NCBI GenBank assembly: GCA_022548915.1
Contig: JAKZES010000003.1
Coordinates: 62,001 to 126,000 of the forward strand
Length of the DNA: 64,000 bases
Reading direction: 5' to 3'
Source: Verrucomicrobiaceae bacterium E54
GTDB taxonomy: Bacteria > Verrucomicrobiota > Verrucomicrobiia > Verrucomicrobiales > Akkermansiaceae
Positions 44,836-53,700 of this stretch are shown piece by piece. The translations under genes and the position numbers were made by a program. The first letter of the stretch is position 1. Every line of letters starts with the position of its first letter. The notes beneath the pieces were generated by a model. The model was not told where the DNA came from, made no database searches, and saw only the letters and a program-made list of their open reading frames with translations.

Positions 44836-46092
44836 TCACTTTCGCGGGTTGACCACGATCTCATCGATGAAGACCCATTGCCCTCCGGTCTTGATCTCAA
44901 CCTTCACCTTGCGCGCCCTCACCGGTCCCTCGCGGTCCCACTGGCGGGTGAGCAGCAGGACCGAAACCGGCTCGATGCCATCGGTCCTCATCTTGGCGAG
45001 TTCCTTCGTGTTGTAATAGCGGATCGTGTTATAGCGGCTTCCGTTCACCCGGAACTCTTGGCCGTCCGCCGAGGTGCTGTAGACCAACTGCTCCGGAAAC
45101 TCGGACTTCGCAGCGGAGCTTAGCAGCAGATTCACCGCCATCGAATCCACCTCCATCTCCGCGCCCAGATCGAGAACCAACTCGATCGGCTGGTCCGACG
45201 GCGGAAAACCGACCCACGCCCCGTCCTGGTGGTCGGTGGTCCCGAACTTCCCATCGCTCAGCACGGAAAGATCCGTCGCTCCCGGCGGCGCGCTGCCGCT
45301 CACCTTCTTGCCGATCCCGTCATGGGTTTTGATCTGTCGATACGAGTCAATGAAGCGCTCTTCGAAGATCGCGGGATCCAGCTCGATGTCCGGCGCGATG
45401 AGCCGGCAGGCCTCTCGCGCGAAGCGCTGGCCTATCACCACGTAACCCTCAGGCGGATAGTGTCCGTCCTCGAAGCTGAAACCACCCCATGGATTCACGC
45501 CCCGATTCAGGTCGTCGGTGTCGATCCACGCGCCGTTCGCGTGGTCCTCGCCGAGCTTGGCAAGGATTTCCCGCATCGCCTCGCCGTCGGGTTCACGGAG
45601 CCAGTAATCGTTGATCCGCCCCACCACGAAGTGGATCTCCTCGATCCCGAGGTCGGCCCTGAGCTGATCCGATAGGCCGAGGAAACTCTTCTCGTAGACA
45701 CTCGCCCATCCCCTGGAGGCATCGGCTTCGCCCTGCATCCAGATAAATGTCGCCGATGCCGGAGTCTCATCCTTCCGTACCCTCTCGACCGCCGCGATCA
45801 GCACATCGTACAAATGCCCGTTCTTGTCGGGCTTCGGATCCTCCATGCCCTCCGGCGGTTGCCAGTCGCGATACCAGTTCTTGATTGGCTGACCCGGATG
45901 GCCGGTCCTTGCGATGAGGACCCGGTCCTTGCCGAGCACAGCTCCAACGCATTCGTAGAACGAATGACCGAGCGTCTGCGTCATGTTCGACTGTCCGGAG
46001 AGCACGAACAGGTGACGCCCTGGAACCTCGCCACCGCAGACACCCGCAGTGAGGCACAGAAACAGGATGCTGATCAGGCGGATCGCGTGCAT
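44836..46092 (-). CDS. Secreted SGNH-hydrolase (sialate O-acetylesterase-like) with C-terminal discoidin-like domain
   Basis: 418 residues from MHAIRLISILFLCLTAGVCG, a clear signal peptide; the in-frame start at 46152 is rejected. Block I reads FVLSGQSNM with the nucleophile Ser, followed by FIWMQGEADAS and the C-terminal DGHYPPEGY containing the catalytic Asp and His. These are features of carbohydrate acetylesterases related to sialate O-acetylesterase and CE6. Residues about 270-418 are beta-rich and resemble a carbohydrate-binding F5/8-type domain. It probably removes acetyl groups from polysaccharides outside the cell. Cysteine in GVCGGE could also make it a lipoprotein. Confidence 0.83.
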   Translation of the reverse strand: MHAIRLISILFLCLTAGVCGGEVPGRHLFVLSGQSNMTQTLGHSFYECVGAVLGKDRVLIARTGHPGQPIKNWYRDWQPPEGMEDPKPDKNGHLYDVLIAAVERVRKDETPASATFIWMQGEADASRGWASVYEKSFLGLSDQLRADLGIEEIHFVVGRINDYWLREPDGEAMREILAKLGEDHANGAWIDTDDLNRGVNPWGGFSFEDGHYPPEGYVVIGQRFAREACRLIAPDIELDPAIFEERFIDSYRQIKTHDGIGKKVSGSAPPGATDLSVLSDGKFGTTDHQDGAWVGFPPSDQPIELVLDLGAEMEVDSMAVNLLLSSAAKSEFPEQLVYSTSADGQEFRVNGSRYNTIRYYNTKELAKMRTDGIEPVSVLLLTRQWDREGPVRARKVKVEIKTGGQWVFIDEIVVNPRK

Positions 46093-46192
46093 GAAGTTCG
46101 GTCGGGTGGGCACCGGGAGAATGTGGACGATTCGCCCACCCACCGGAGTCAAAACAACGGGTCTTCTCTATATCAACAGGCGGGCCCACTCA

Positions 46193-46300
46193 AGATGCTG
46201 TCGGGAAACGCGATGGAGACGACGATGTTTCCGTTTGCTGCCCTTTGGAGTCTGAGAAAGTCTGAAGCAAGGTTCGGCAAGATGCCGAACGCTGCCGGCG
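46193..46300 (+). repeat. Dispersed intergenic repeat, copy 2
   Basis: Counterpart of 9260-9367 in inverted orientation, sharing the identical 21-base core at 46198-46218. The internal inverted repeat TTCGGCA-AGA-TGCCGAA is at 46273-46289, followed by another GC-rich stem (GCCGGC, about 46293-46310). It lies in the gap between two genes on the minus strand. Confidence 0.7.
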
Positions 46301-46384
46301 AGGCGCCGGCGCTCCCCTTTTCCGACAGCCTCTCAAGCCTGCGACCACTCTGACATCTGTGCCTCCGACAGGCAGTTTCAGGAT

Positions 46385-47113
46385 CTATTGGCGCCGGCGA
46401 TGGAGCAGGGCCACCAGACCTCCGAGGGCTGCCAGCACGGCTGCGCTCGGTTCGGGAATCGCCTCGAATGCAATACCGGTAATGCCCGTGGTGCTCGATG
46501 CGACGATATCGAGGTCGAAGCTGTCGCCTGCCGCTCCGTCGACATTGAAGAAAACATACTGTCCGAAGTTTGCTCCGGCAGGAGTGGCGGTGGCTGTTCC
46601 CGAGCCGCTGCCGCCAGTCTGGGCAAGGGTAATCGAAGTCGGCGTGCTCACCGGGCTATTCGAGCCGACAAGCACGGCGAGCACGAACTTGCTATCGGCG
46701 GAAAGGGCGAAACTGAACTTGGTCCCCGTGTTGTAGTAGAGGGCCCCGTTCACATCGGTGACGCTCGCCCCCGGCGTCTGACTCGCGTCGTCAAAGTCAA
46801 TGTAGTTGTCCGACACGAAGAACGAACCGGCTGAAGCGATCGAAGAAACGTAGCTCGGGTTGGACTGGACGAATCTGCCAGCCTCGGTGGCCGAGTTGGA
46901 GGAGCCAAGAGCAGTTTGGCCAACGTAGTAGCCATCGTTGCCATAGATGTTGTCTCCATTCGGATCGAATGCCGAGGTCTTGGTCACGGTGGTCGTGCGC
47001 CAGGATGCCCCGGTGGTCGTATCTTCACCCAGGAAGGTGATCGTTGCGGCCCCGGCTGATCCTGAGAGGGATGCCGCGGCGGCCAGGGTGATGAACGGTT
47101 TCAGATGCTTCAT
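46385..47113 (-). CDS. PEP-CTERM sorting-domain exported protein
   Basis: 242 residues from MKHLKPFITLAAAASLSGSA, a signal peptide; upstream in-frame sequence from 47218 is non-homologous. The C-terminus is a canonical PEP-CTERM signal: IPEPSAAVLAALGGLVALLH followed by RRRQ. Such proteins are processed by an exosortase and anchored or released with exopolysaccharide. The mature domain is beta-rich, low in cysteine and rich in Ser/Thr/Gly, with no catalytic motif. The divergent GntR/LacI-type regulator 152 bp away may control it. Confidence 0.88.
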   Translation of the reverse strand: MKHLKPFITLAAAASLSGSAGAATITFLGEDTTTGASWRTTTVTKTSAFDPNGDNIYGNDGYYVGQTALGSSNSATEAGRFVQSNPSYVSSIASAGSFFVSDNYIDFDDASQTPGASVTDVNGALYYNTGTKFSFALSADSKFVLAVLVGSNSPVSTPTSITLAQTGGSGSGTATATPAGANFGQYVFFNVDGAAGDSFDLDIVASSTTGITGIAFEAIPEPSAAVLAALGGLVALLHRRRQ

Positions 47114-47265
47114 TGGATCGTTGTCTTCGTGAATGCTGAACTCGATGGGCGTTGGGGGTTCTTCTCGATATCCCCTGACAGCCGCGAGAGGGATGAGCCA
47201 TCGGGTCTCCCCCGTCACGAGCTTTGAGGCTTGGCTTCTGATAAAAGGATTGCCTAGATTTCTCC
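47114..47265. promoter_or_regulatory. Divergent promoter region between PEP-CTERM and regulator genes
   Basis: This 152-bp region must hold the promoters of two divergently transcribed genes. No unambiguous operator palindrome or -35/-10 pair was identified. Assignment rests on the gene arrangement alone. Confidence 0.35.
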
Positions 47266-48330
47266 ATGGGCCTGAACATTCTCTCTCCGGCCGAGCAGGT
47301 GGCGGCTCACCTGCGCGACGAGATCGCCAACGGGCGATGGAAGAACCAGATGCCCGGAATTGCCCACCTGAAGTCCATCCTCGGCGTCAACCACGTGACG
47401 ATCAACGCCGCGCTCCGCCAACTCGAGCAGGAAGGGTGGCTCGCGTCGCAGGGTCGTCGCCGCTGTCGTCGCATCGTTCGCACACCGTCCCGACAGGACA
47501 CCCGGCCGATGCGCTTCCGCCTGATCCCCTACGACAAGGAGAACCGCGCCGAGCCGGACTGCCTGGCCATTCTGGACGGGCTTCACAAGCAGGGTCATCT
47601 CGCCAGTTTTGCCCGCAAGAGCCTTCATGAACTGGGCATGAACCCCGAGCGGGTGGCGCGGTTCGTCGCGGGTGTCGAAGCCGATGCCTGGATCGTCTCG
47701 GGCGCATCGAGGGAGGTCTTCGAGTGGTTTGCGCGGCAGGACTGTCCGGCGATCGGTCTGTTCGGTCGCTTTTCCGACGTTCCGATTGCCGGGGTGGGCG
47801 TGCGGAAAAGCCCGCTTCTCGCCAGCCTGGTGAGGCGATTGGCATCGCTCGGCCACCATCGGATCGTCATGCTGTCCCATCGGGAGCGAATCGTACCGAA
47901 TGTCGCCTTGGGAGAGCGAAATTTCCTCGCCGCAATGGCCGGGTGTGGCATCCCGACGAGCCCCTTCAACCTTCCGGAATGGGAGCCGTCGAATGCCGGC
48001 CTGCGCCGGTGCATCGAGGGCTTGTTCCGGCACACGCCGCCCACCGCACTGATCGTGGCTGAGCCCAGGCACTTCATTGCCATTCAGAACCAGCTGACCA
48101 CACGGGGCATTCGGGTCGGCCAGGATGTATCGATGATCTGTTGCGACCCGGATCCGAGCTTCAGGTGGTGTCATCCGACCGTGACCCACATGCAGTGGGA
48201 AACCAAGAAGGTGGTCAACCATGTCGTGCGTTGGAGCAACCAAGTGGCGCTCGGAAAGAAGCCCGTGCGGCAGAAGCTCTACGACGCCTTCCTCGTGGAA
48301 GGGGAGAGCATAGGCCCTGCGCCGAGGTGA
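47266..48330 (+). CDS. GntR-type HTH regulator with LacI-like ligand-binding domain
   Basis: 354 residues. The N-terminal 70 residues form a GntR-type winged helix (VAAHLRDEIANGRWKNQMPG, HVTINAALRQLEQEGWLAS). The remainder resembles the periplasmic-binding-protein-like sensor domain of LacI/GalR proteins (PAIGLFGRFSDVPIAGVGV; ALIVAEPRHFIAIQNQL; SMICCDPDP). Such chimeric regulators sense sugars or related ligands and are common in Verrucomicrobia. It is divergent to a PEP-CTERM gene, a typical pairing for local control, but the ligand is unknown. Confidence 0.82.
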   Translation: MGLNILSPAEQVAAHLRDEIANGRWKNQMPGIAHLKSILGVNHVTINAALRQLEQEGWLASQGRRRCRRIVRTPSRQDTRPMRFRLIPYDKENRAEPDCLAILDGLHKQGHLASFARKSLHELGMNPERVARFVAGVEADAWIVSGASREVFEWFARQDCPAIGLFGRFSDVPIAGVGVRKSPLLASLVRRLASLGHHRIVMLSHRERIVPNVALGERNFLAAMAGCGIPTSPFNLPEWEPSNAGLRRCIEGLFRHTPPTALIVAEPRHFIAIQNQLTTRGIRVGQDVSMICCDPDPSFRWCHPTVTHMQWETKKVVNHVVRWSNQVALGKKPVRQKLYDAFLVEGESIGPAPR

Positions 48331-48751
48331 TTGGCGACGCCTGCATCCAGGCATCCTGCGGGGACGCCTGAGCAAAATGCCAGGCATTCTATAGTAGTAT
48401 AGGCTTCTGTAGTCGTAGGTAGAGGAATCATCGAAAAATCAACGGTTTACGGCGTTTCGAACCCGGCGAGGACGGGGCGGATTTCGGGTGGTCGGAGCTT
48501 TGTGGATGAGGTTTTCCGGGACGGCCGCAAGGATGATGCGGCGAAGCGGTCTACGCCGAATGGCGCTTCTTTAGGTAGCTGCTTCGGCCTGAAAGTCGAA
48601 GGTCTGAAAGTCCAAAGTCTGAGCGAACGACATGGAGTGAACGCTCACAAACGCCTGAACCAGAGGACTTTTGACCTTTGGCCTTCCGACCTTCGACCGT
48701 CTTCTTCTCTCAGTCGTCCCCCGAAAACACGCTTGAGGAAGAGCCATTCGG
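48331..48751. repeat. Intergenic region with a long imperfect inverted repeat
   Basis: No gene is supported in this 421-bp stretch. The arms at about 48592-48623 and 48668-48700 are imperfect inverted copies (roughly three quarters match by eye), both built from GAAAGTC/GAAGGTC-type short units and separated by about 45 bp. Near the left end, AATGCC-A-GGCATT (48376-48388) and CTATA-GTAG-TATAG (48389-48402) are two adjacent small palindromes just after the regulator gene. Confidence 0.55.
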
Positions 48752-48813
48752 TCTACGCCCCAGAACTTCCGGCCAACTCCGACGAAATGAAGATGGGCGT
48801 GCGGGACCGGTAG
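48752..48813 (+). pseudogene. Remnant of the 3' end of an alpha-2-macroglobulin gene
   Basis: The frame ending at the TAG (48811-48813) encodes VYAPELPANSDEMKMGVRDR. The intact macroglobulin at 37158-43271 ends with MYAPELKANSDEMKIGVRDR. At DNA level, 48771-48815 and 43229-43273 agree at all but one of 45 positions, including the stop codon and a few bases after it. Nothing upstream resembles the rest of the gene. This is best read as a scar of a lost paralogue or a partial duplication. Confidence 0.8.
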
Positions 48814-48868
48814 GGATCTGCCCCGGATTCCGCCGAATCGTTGAAAAATCGAAGATTCTCCGTTTGAC

Positions 48869-48884
48869 TTGACCGAACGGTCAA
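48869..48884. promoter_or_regulatory. TetR-type operator palindrome
   Basis: TTGACCG-AA-CGGTCAA is a perfect 7-bp inverted repeat, 14 bp upstream of the preferred start codon of the TetR gene (48899). The left half also resembles a -35 hexamer (TTGACC). It fits autorepression by the TetR protein and control of the downstream efflux genes. Confidence 0.75.
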
Positions 48885-48898
48885 CTAGGTGTGTCGGC

Positions 48899-49525
48899 GT
48901 GTCCGCGCCAGCCTCCGCCCGCTTCCGCCTTCTCGAGGCGATGATTGGCGCGATTTGGGAAAGCAGCTATGGCACCTCTTCCGTCGAGAGGATTTGCGAG
49001 CGGGCCGACGTCCGCAAGGGAAGCTTTTACCATTTCTTCAAGTCCAAGACCGCTTTGGCGATCGCGGCCCTCGACCACCTCTGGGAAACCGAGAGTCGTC
49101 CGAATCTGGACCGGATTTTCAGCCACTCGCAGCCGCCCTTGAGCCGTATTGAGCGGCTGCTCGAGCACGGCTACCGCAAGACCCTTGAGTGTCGGGCCGA
49201 GCACGGTCGCGTGCTTGGCTGCCCCTATTTCAACATCGGGGCGGAGATCGCGTCGGCTGAGCCGGAGTTGGCGGCGAAGGTCCGCGAGATTCTCGATGCG
49301 TTCCAAGGCTACCTCGAAGCAGCGCTGCGGGACGCCCGGGACGCGGGTGTGGTGGACATTCGTTCTCCCGATGAGACCGCGGCCTGTCTTTTCTCGATGC
49401 TGGAAGGCGCCTCCACCCAGGCGCGCATCCACAATGACCCCGAGCGCGTCCGACACTTTGCCGATGCCTTTTCGCGGGTCATCGGCGCCGAACTGAACCC
49501 CGACCTGGAAGAGGTCGTGGCCTGA
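48899..49525 (+). CDS. TetR/AcrR-family transcriptional repressor
   Basis: 208 residues from a GTG at 48899; an earlier TTG at 48869 lies inside the operator palindrome and is unlikely. The helix-turn-helix is evident (YGTSSVERICERADVRKGSF, YHFFKSKTALAIAAL), followed by a helical ligand-binding domain that includes a HGRVLGCPYFNIGAEIASA segment similar to AcrR-type C-terminal domains. The efflux genes follow after 23 bp on the same strand. It probably represses itself and the pump and is relieved by a pump substrate. Confidence 0.9.
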   Translation: MSAPASARFRLLEAMIGAIWESSYGTSSVERICERADVRKGSFYHFFKSKTALAIAALDHLWETESRPNLDRIFSHSQPPLSRIERLLEHGYRKTLECRAEHGRVLGCPYFNIGAEIASAEPELAAKVREILDAFQGYLEAALRDARDAGVVDIRSPDETAACLFSMLEGASTQARIHNDPERVRHFADAFSRVIGAELNPDLEEVVA

Positions 49526-49548
49526 ACCTTCCGCTGATTTTTTTCATC

Positions 49549-50778
49549 ATGTCGAACTCATCCTCCATGCGCGTCGCCCTCGGGTGGCTGGTCGTGACCA
49601 TCCTCTTGGTGGTCATGGCGTGGTTTGGCTGGAAGGCGTTGCGGGATGCGAAGCCGGAAGACGGATCCGGTCGCGGTGGCGGAGGTCGGCCGCCGAGCGC
49701 GGTGGTGGTCCGCCCCGCGCAGAGCAAGGAAATCGTGGAAACCCTTTCCGTGACCGGGACGCTGCGCGCCGTGCGCCGGGCGGAGGTGGCGGCGCGCGAG
49801 TCGTCGGCGGTCGATGAATTGCTGGTCGACGAAGGGGATACGGTGAAAAGCGACGCGGTGATTGCCCGGCTCGATCCGCGGCGTCTCGAGGCCCAGATCC
49901 AGGAGGCGTCGGCGGCCCTCACTTCCGCCCGCGCCGATCTTTCCCAGCGGGAAGCCGAGAAGGAGCGGGCCCTGCAGGACGAGAAGATGATGCGCGGCCT
50001 GTGGGAGCAGCGCGCCGTCGCCGAGCGCGAGTACCTCGACAGCGTGCGCGAGCTGAAGGTGGCGGAGGCCCGGGCCGATGCCGCCAGCGAGATGATCGAG
50101 GCGGCGCAGCAGCGGCTCGACCTTTTCGAGTTGAGGAAGGGCGACCTCGAGGTCCGGGCGCCCTTCGATGGCCGGGTGCTGACCCTGCACACCGAGATCG
50201 GCGAGTGGCTGTCCGAGGGCGCCCCGGTGGTGACGCTGGTCTCGACCGGCGAGATCGAGGCCTGGCTGGAACTTCCGGAACGGCATGCGCGGTTGCTGAG
50301 GGAAACGTCGCCCACCAGTGTCGAGATCGAGGTGACCGGCGCGGTGGAAAGCATCAAGGCGGATCGCTTCACGGTGATCCCCGAGGTCGATGGACGCTCG
50401 CGGAGCTTCACCGTGGTGGCGCATCTGCCCGACCCGGAGAATCGTCTGACGGCCGGCTCGTCGGTGACCGCCCGGGTGCCGCTCGGGGTGCCCACCCGGC
50501 GGGTGGTCGTGCCCAGTGACGCGATCCTGACGGGTTACTCCGGACCCTATGTCTTTGTGCCGGAATCGTCCGGCGAGGGACCGCCGACGGCGAAGCGGGT
50601 GGACGTCGTGGTGCTGTTCGAGCGGGGCGGGGAGGCGATCCTCGAGGATGGGGAATTGAAGCAGGGCGACGAGGTCATCGTCGAAGGCAACGAGCGACTG
50701 ATGCCGAACGCGCCGGTGGCACCCCGGCCGTGGCAACCCGGAGGCGGGGAGATGAGTGGGACCCCGGCAGGCGGCTGA
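49549..50778 (+). CDS. RND efflux periplasmic adaptor (MFP)
   Basis: 409 residues with one N-terminal membrane helix (VALGWLVVTILLVVMAWFGW). Adaptor features follow in order: lipoyl-type half-motifs (VDELLVDEGDTVKSDAVIAR; LEVRAPFDGRVLTLHTEIGEW), a coiled-coil hairpin between them (about 108-195), and the beta-barrel and membrane-proximal domains. It bridges the inner-membrane pump and outer-membrane channel. It is the first efflux gene after TetR; its stop lies 4 bp before the RND start. Confidence 0.93.
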   Translation: MSNSSSMRVALGWLVVTILLVVMAWFGWKALRDAKPEDGSGRGGGGRPPSAVVVRPAQSKEIVETLSVTGTLRAVRRAEVAARESSAVDELLVDEGDTVKSDAVIARLDPRRLEAQIQEASAALTSARADLSQREAEKERALQDEKMMRGLWEQRAVAEREYLDSVRELKVAEARADAASEMIEAAQQRLDLFELRKGDLEVRAPFDGRVLTLHTEIGEWLSEGAPVVTLVSTGEIEAWLELPERHARLLRETSPTSVEIEVTGAVESIKADRFTVIPEVDGRSRSFTVVAHLPDPENRLTAGSSVTARVPLGVPTRRVVVPSDAILTGYSGPYVFVPESSGEGPPTAKRVDVVVLFERGGEAILEDGELKQGDEVIVEGNERLMPNAPVAPRPWQPGGGEMSGTPAGG

Positions 50779-50782
50779 CCCG

Positions 50783-53700
50783 ATGAAGTCGCCGATTGAT
50801 TTTCTGCTGAAGCAGCCGATCACCATCGCGGTCGGCACGATGCTCGCGATTTTTTCGGGCATCCTCGCGATCACGCGGGTGCCGGTTCGGATGACGCCCG
50901 AGGTGTCGTCGGTGGTCGTCGCCGTGACCACGAACTGGGAGAACGCCTCGGTCGAGGAGATCGAGTCGGACATCATCGAGGAGCAGGAAAGGGCGCTCGG
51001 CGAGGTCACCGGCCTCAAGTCGATGATCAGCACCAGCGCCGCGGGGCAGGGGACCATCCGGCTGGAATTCGAGACCGGCACCGACATCTCGGTGGCTGAG
51101 GACGAGGTGCTGCAAAAGCTCGACGAGGTGCCCGGCTATCCGAACGGCGTGCTGCAGCCGGTGGTCGAGGACATCGATCCCGAGTCGGCCGACTACATCG
51201 CGTGGATCGGGCTGTTCTCGACCGACCCGGAGTATGATCCGGGCCAGCTCTACGATTTCATGGACCGCAGCATGAAGCCCCGCTTCGAGCGCATCCCGGG
51301 GATCAGCCAGGTCGGGGTGCGCGGCGCGACGGCTTCGGAGCTCCAGATCGTGGTCGATCCCGACGCGTTGGCGCAGCGGGGAGTAACCTTTGCGCAGCTG
51401 CGGGAGGGGATCATGGCGGCGAATGCCAACTTCTCCGGGGGCAAGATCGAGATGGGCAAGCGGGACTACCGCCTCCGGATGCCCGGGCGTTTTCAAACCC
51501 CGCAGTCGGCTGCCGAGATGATCATTTTCCGGGACGAGTCGGGACCCGTCTATCTCGGCGACGTGGCCGAGATCCGCAGTGGCTTCAAGGAGCCGACGTC
51601 GTGGGTGCGCTCCCGCGGCCAGCGGGCGGCCTTCTTCAATTTCCAGCTGCAGCGCGGCGCCAACCTGCTCGAGACCATGGGCATGCTGCTCGACGAGGTG
51701 GAGGCGATGAACCAGCCCGGGGCCCTGCTCGACCAGAAGGCGCGCCAGCTCGGTCTCGACGGCACGCTCGAGCTGGTGCCGACCTACAATGCCTCGACCT
51801 ATGTCGAGGATGCCTTCGTGCTGGTCCGCTCGAATCTGATCCTCGGCGGCGTGCTGGCGACCATGACCCTGCTCTTCTTCCTGCGCAGCGTGCGGGCCGT
51901 GGGCATCATCGCCATCGCGATCCCCGTCTCGATCATCGCGTCCTTCACCGTGCTGGTGATGCTCGGACGCTCGATCAACATCATCTCGCTCGCCGGCCTC
52001 GCCTTCGCCGTCGGCATGGTCGTCGACAATGCGATCGTGGTGATCGAGAACATCCACCGCCACCTGGAGATGGGCAAGAAACCGCTGGCGGCCGCCCGCG
52101 ATGGCGCCGTCGAGGTCGGCGGCGCGGTGCTGGCTTCGACGCTGACAACGGTGGTGGTGTTCGCCCCCATTCTTCTGATCGAGGAGCAGGCCGGGCAGCT
52201 CTTCCGCGACATCGCCCTGGCCATCATGGCGGCGGTGAGCCTGTCCTTTCTCGTCAGCCTCACCCTGATCCCGGTGGCATCGGGCAAATGGCTCACACCC
52301 CACGACGAAGGGGATGGTCCCTCGGCCTTCGACCGTCTGTTCGGATCGAAGTTCTTCCGGATTCTGGGCGCACCGTTCCGCCCGCTGGCGGTGCTCTTCG
52401 AGCGCATGCCCGACTTCGCCGCACGGGCGGTGACCACCGGCACGGCGACCTGGCCGCGGCGGCTCATCATCATCGGGAGTTTTACCCTGGTGACGGTGGT
52501 GGGAACGCGGGTCCTGCTGCCGCCGCTCGACTACCTGCCACAGGGCAACCGCAACCTGGTGTTCGGCCTGCTCTTTCCACCGCCGACCTACAATCTCGAC
52601 AAACTCTCGGAAATGGGCGAGCGGATCGAAGAGCAGATCCGGCCGCTGTGGGAGGCGACGCCCGACAAGTATGGCGTCGAGACGCGCCTCAACGGCGGCA
52701 ATGCAGAAGCGGAGGATCATCGTGAGCCGGTGCCGCTCGGCGATGGCTCGGGGCGCACCGTCCTGCCGCCACCGCTCGAAAACTACTTCCTGGTGTCCTT
52801 CGAGGGGCGCATGTTCCACGGCGGCATTTCGGCGGACAAGACGGCGGTGGCGGATCTCATCCCGGCGTTTCGCAAGGCCACCCAGGGTGTGCCCGACACC
52901 TTCGCTATCGCCCGCCAGATGCCGCTTTTCCGGGTGGGCGGATCCACCGGTGGCGCGGTCCAGATCGATTTCCGTGGCCGGGACCTCGACCTCGTCTCGC
53001 AGGCGGCCGGAGCGGCGATGGGGCGCTTGTTCGGCTCGATGCCTCCCGGCTCGAACATCACCCCGGCACCCCCGAATTTCGCCCTGCCGCTCGACGAGTT
53101 GCGCGTCGCTCCGGATGATCAGCGTCTGCGCGAGCTGGACATGACCCGCACCGATCTCGGTCTCGCGATCCAGGCCGGTGGCGACGGCATCGTGTTGTTC
53201 CGCGACTACGAGCAGAATGGCGAACTCAAGGACATCAAGATCCTGACCGCCCGCGAGAACGGCGAACAACCGGTCGACAAACTCATGGACCTGCCGGTGG
53301 CGGCCCCGGGGGGAGAGATCGTGGACGTGCGCTCGATTTCACGCCTCGAGCGGATTCGGGGGCCGGACCAGATCCGTCACGTCGACCGGCTGAGGGCCGT
53401 CACGCTCGAGCTCGAGCCGCCGCCGGGACAGCCGTTGGAGACGGTGATCGAGGAGGTCAATGGGGTGATCGCTGAGCTTCGGGCCGATGGCGTGATCCCG
53501 CCGGGGGTGGACGTCGGGCTTTCCGGCTCGGCCGGCAAGCTTGCGGAGATCCGCAACTCCCTGCTCGGTGATGGAACGATCAAGGGCACGGTCGCGAGCA
53601 GCCTGTTCATGGCTTTTCTCGTGATCTACCTGCTGATGGTGATCCTTTTCCAGAGCTGGAGCTATCCGCTGGTGATCATGCTGAGCGTGCCGCTCGCGAC

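Noticed and set aside
48502-48813. 103-codon open frame ending in the macroglobulin tail
   Set aside because: Only the last 20 codons match a known protein; the rest crosses the inverted repeat and looks non-coding, so only the tail is reported as a remnant.
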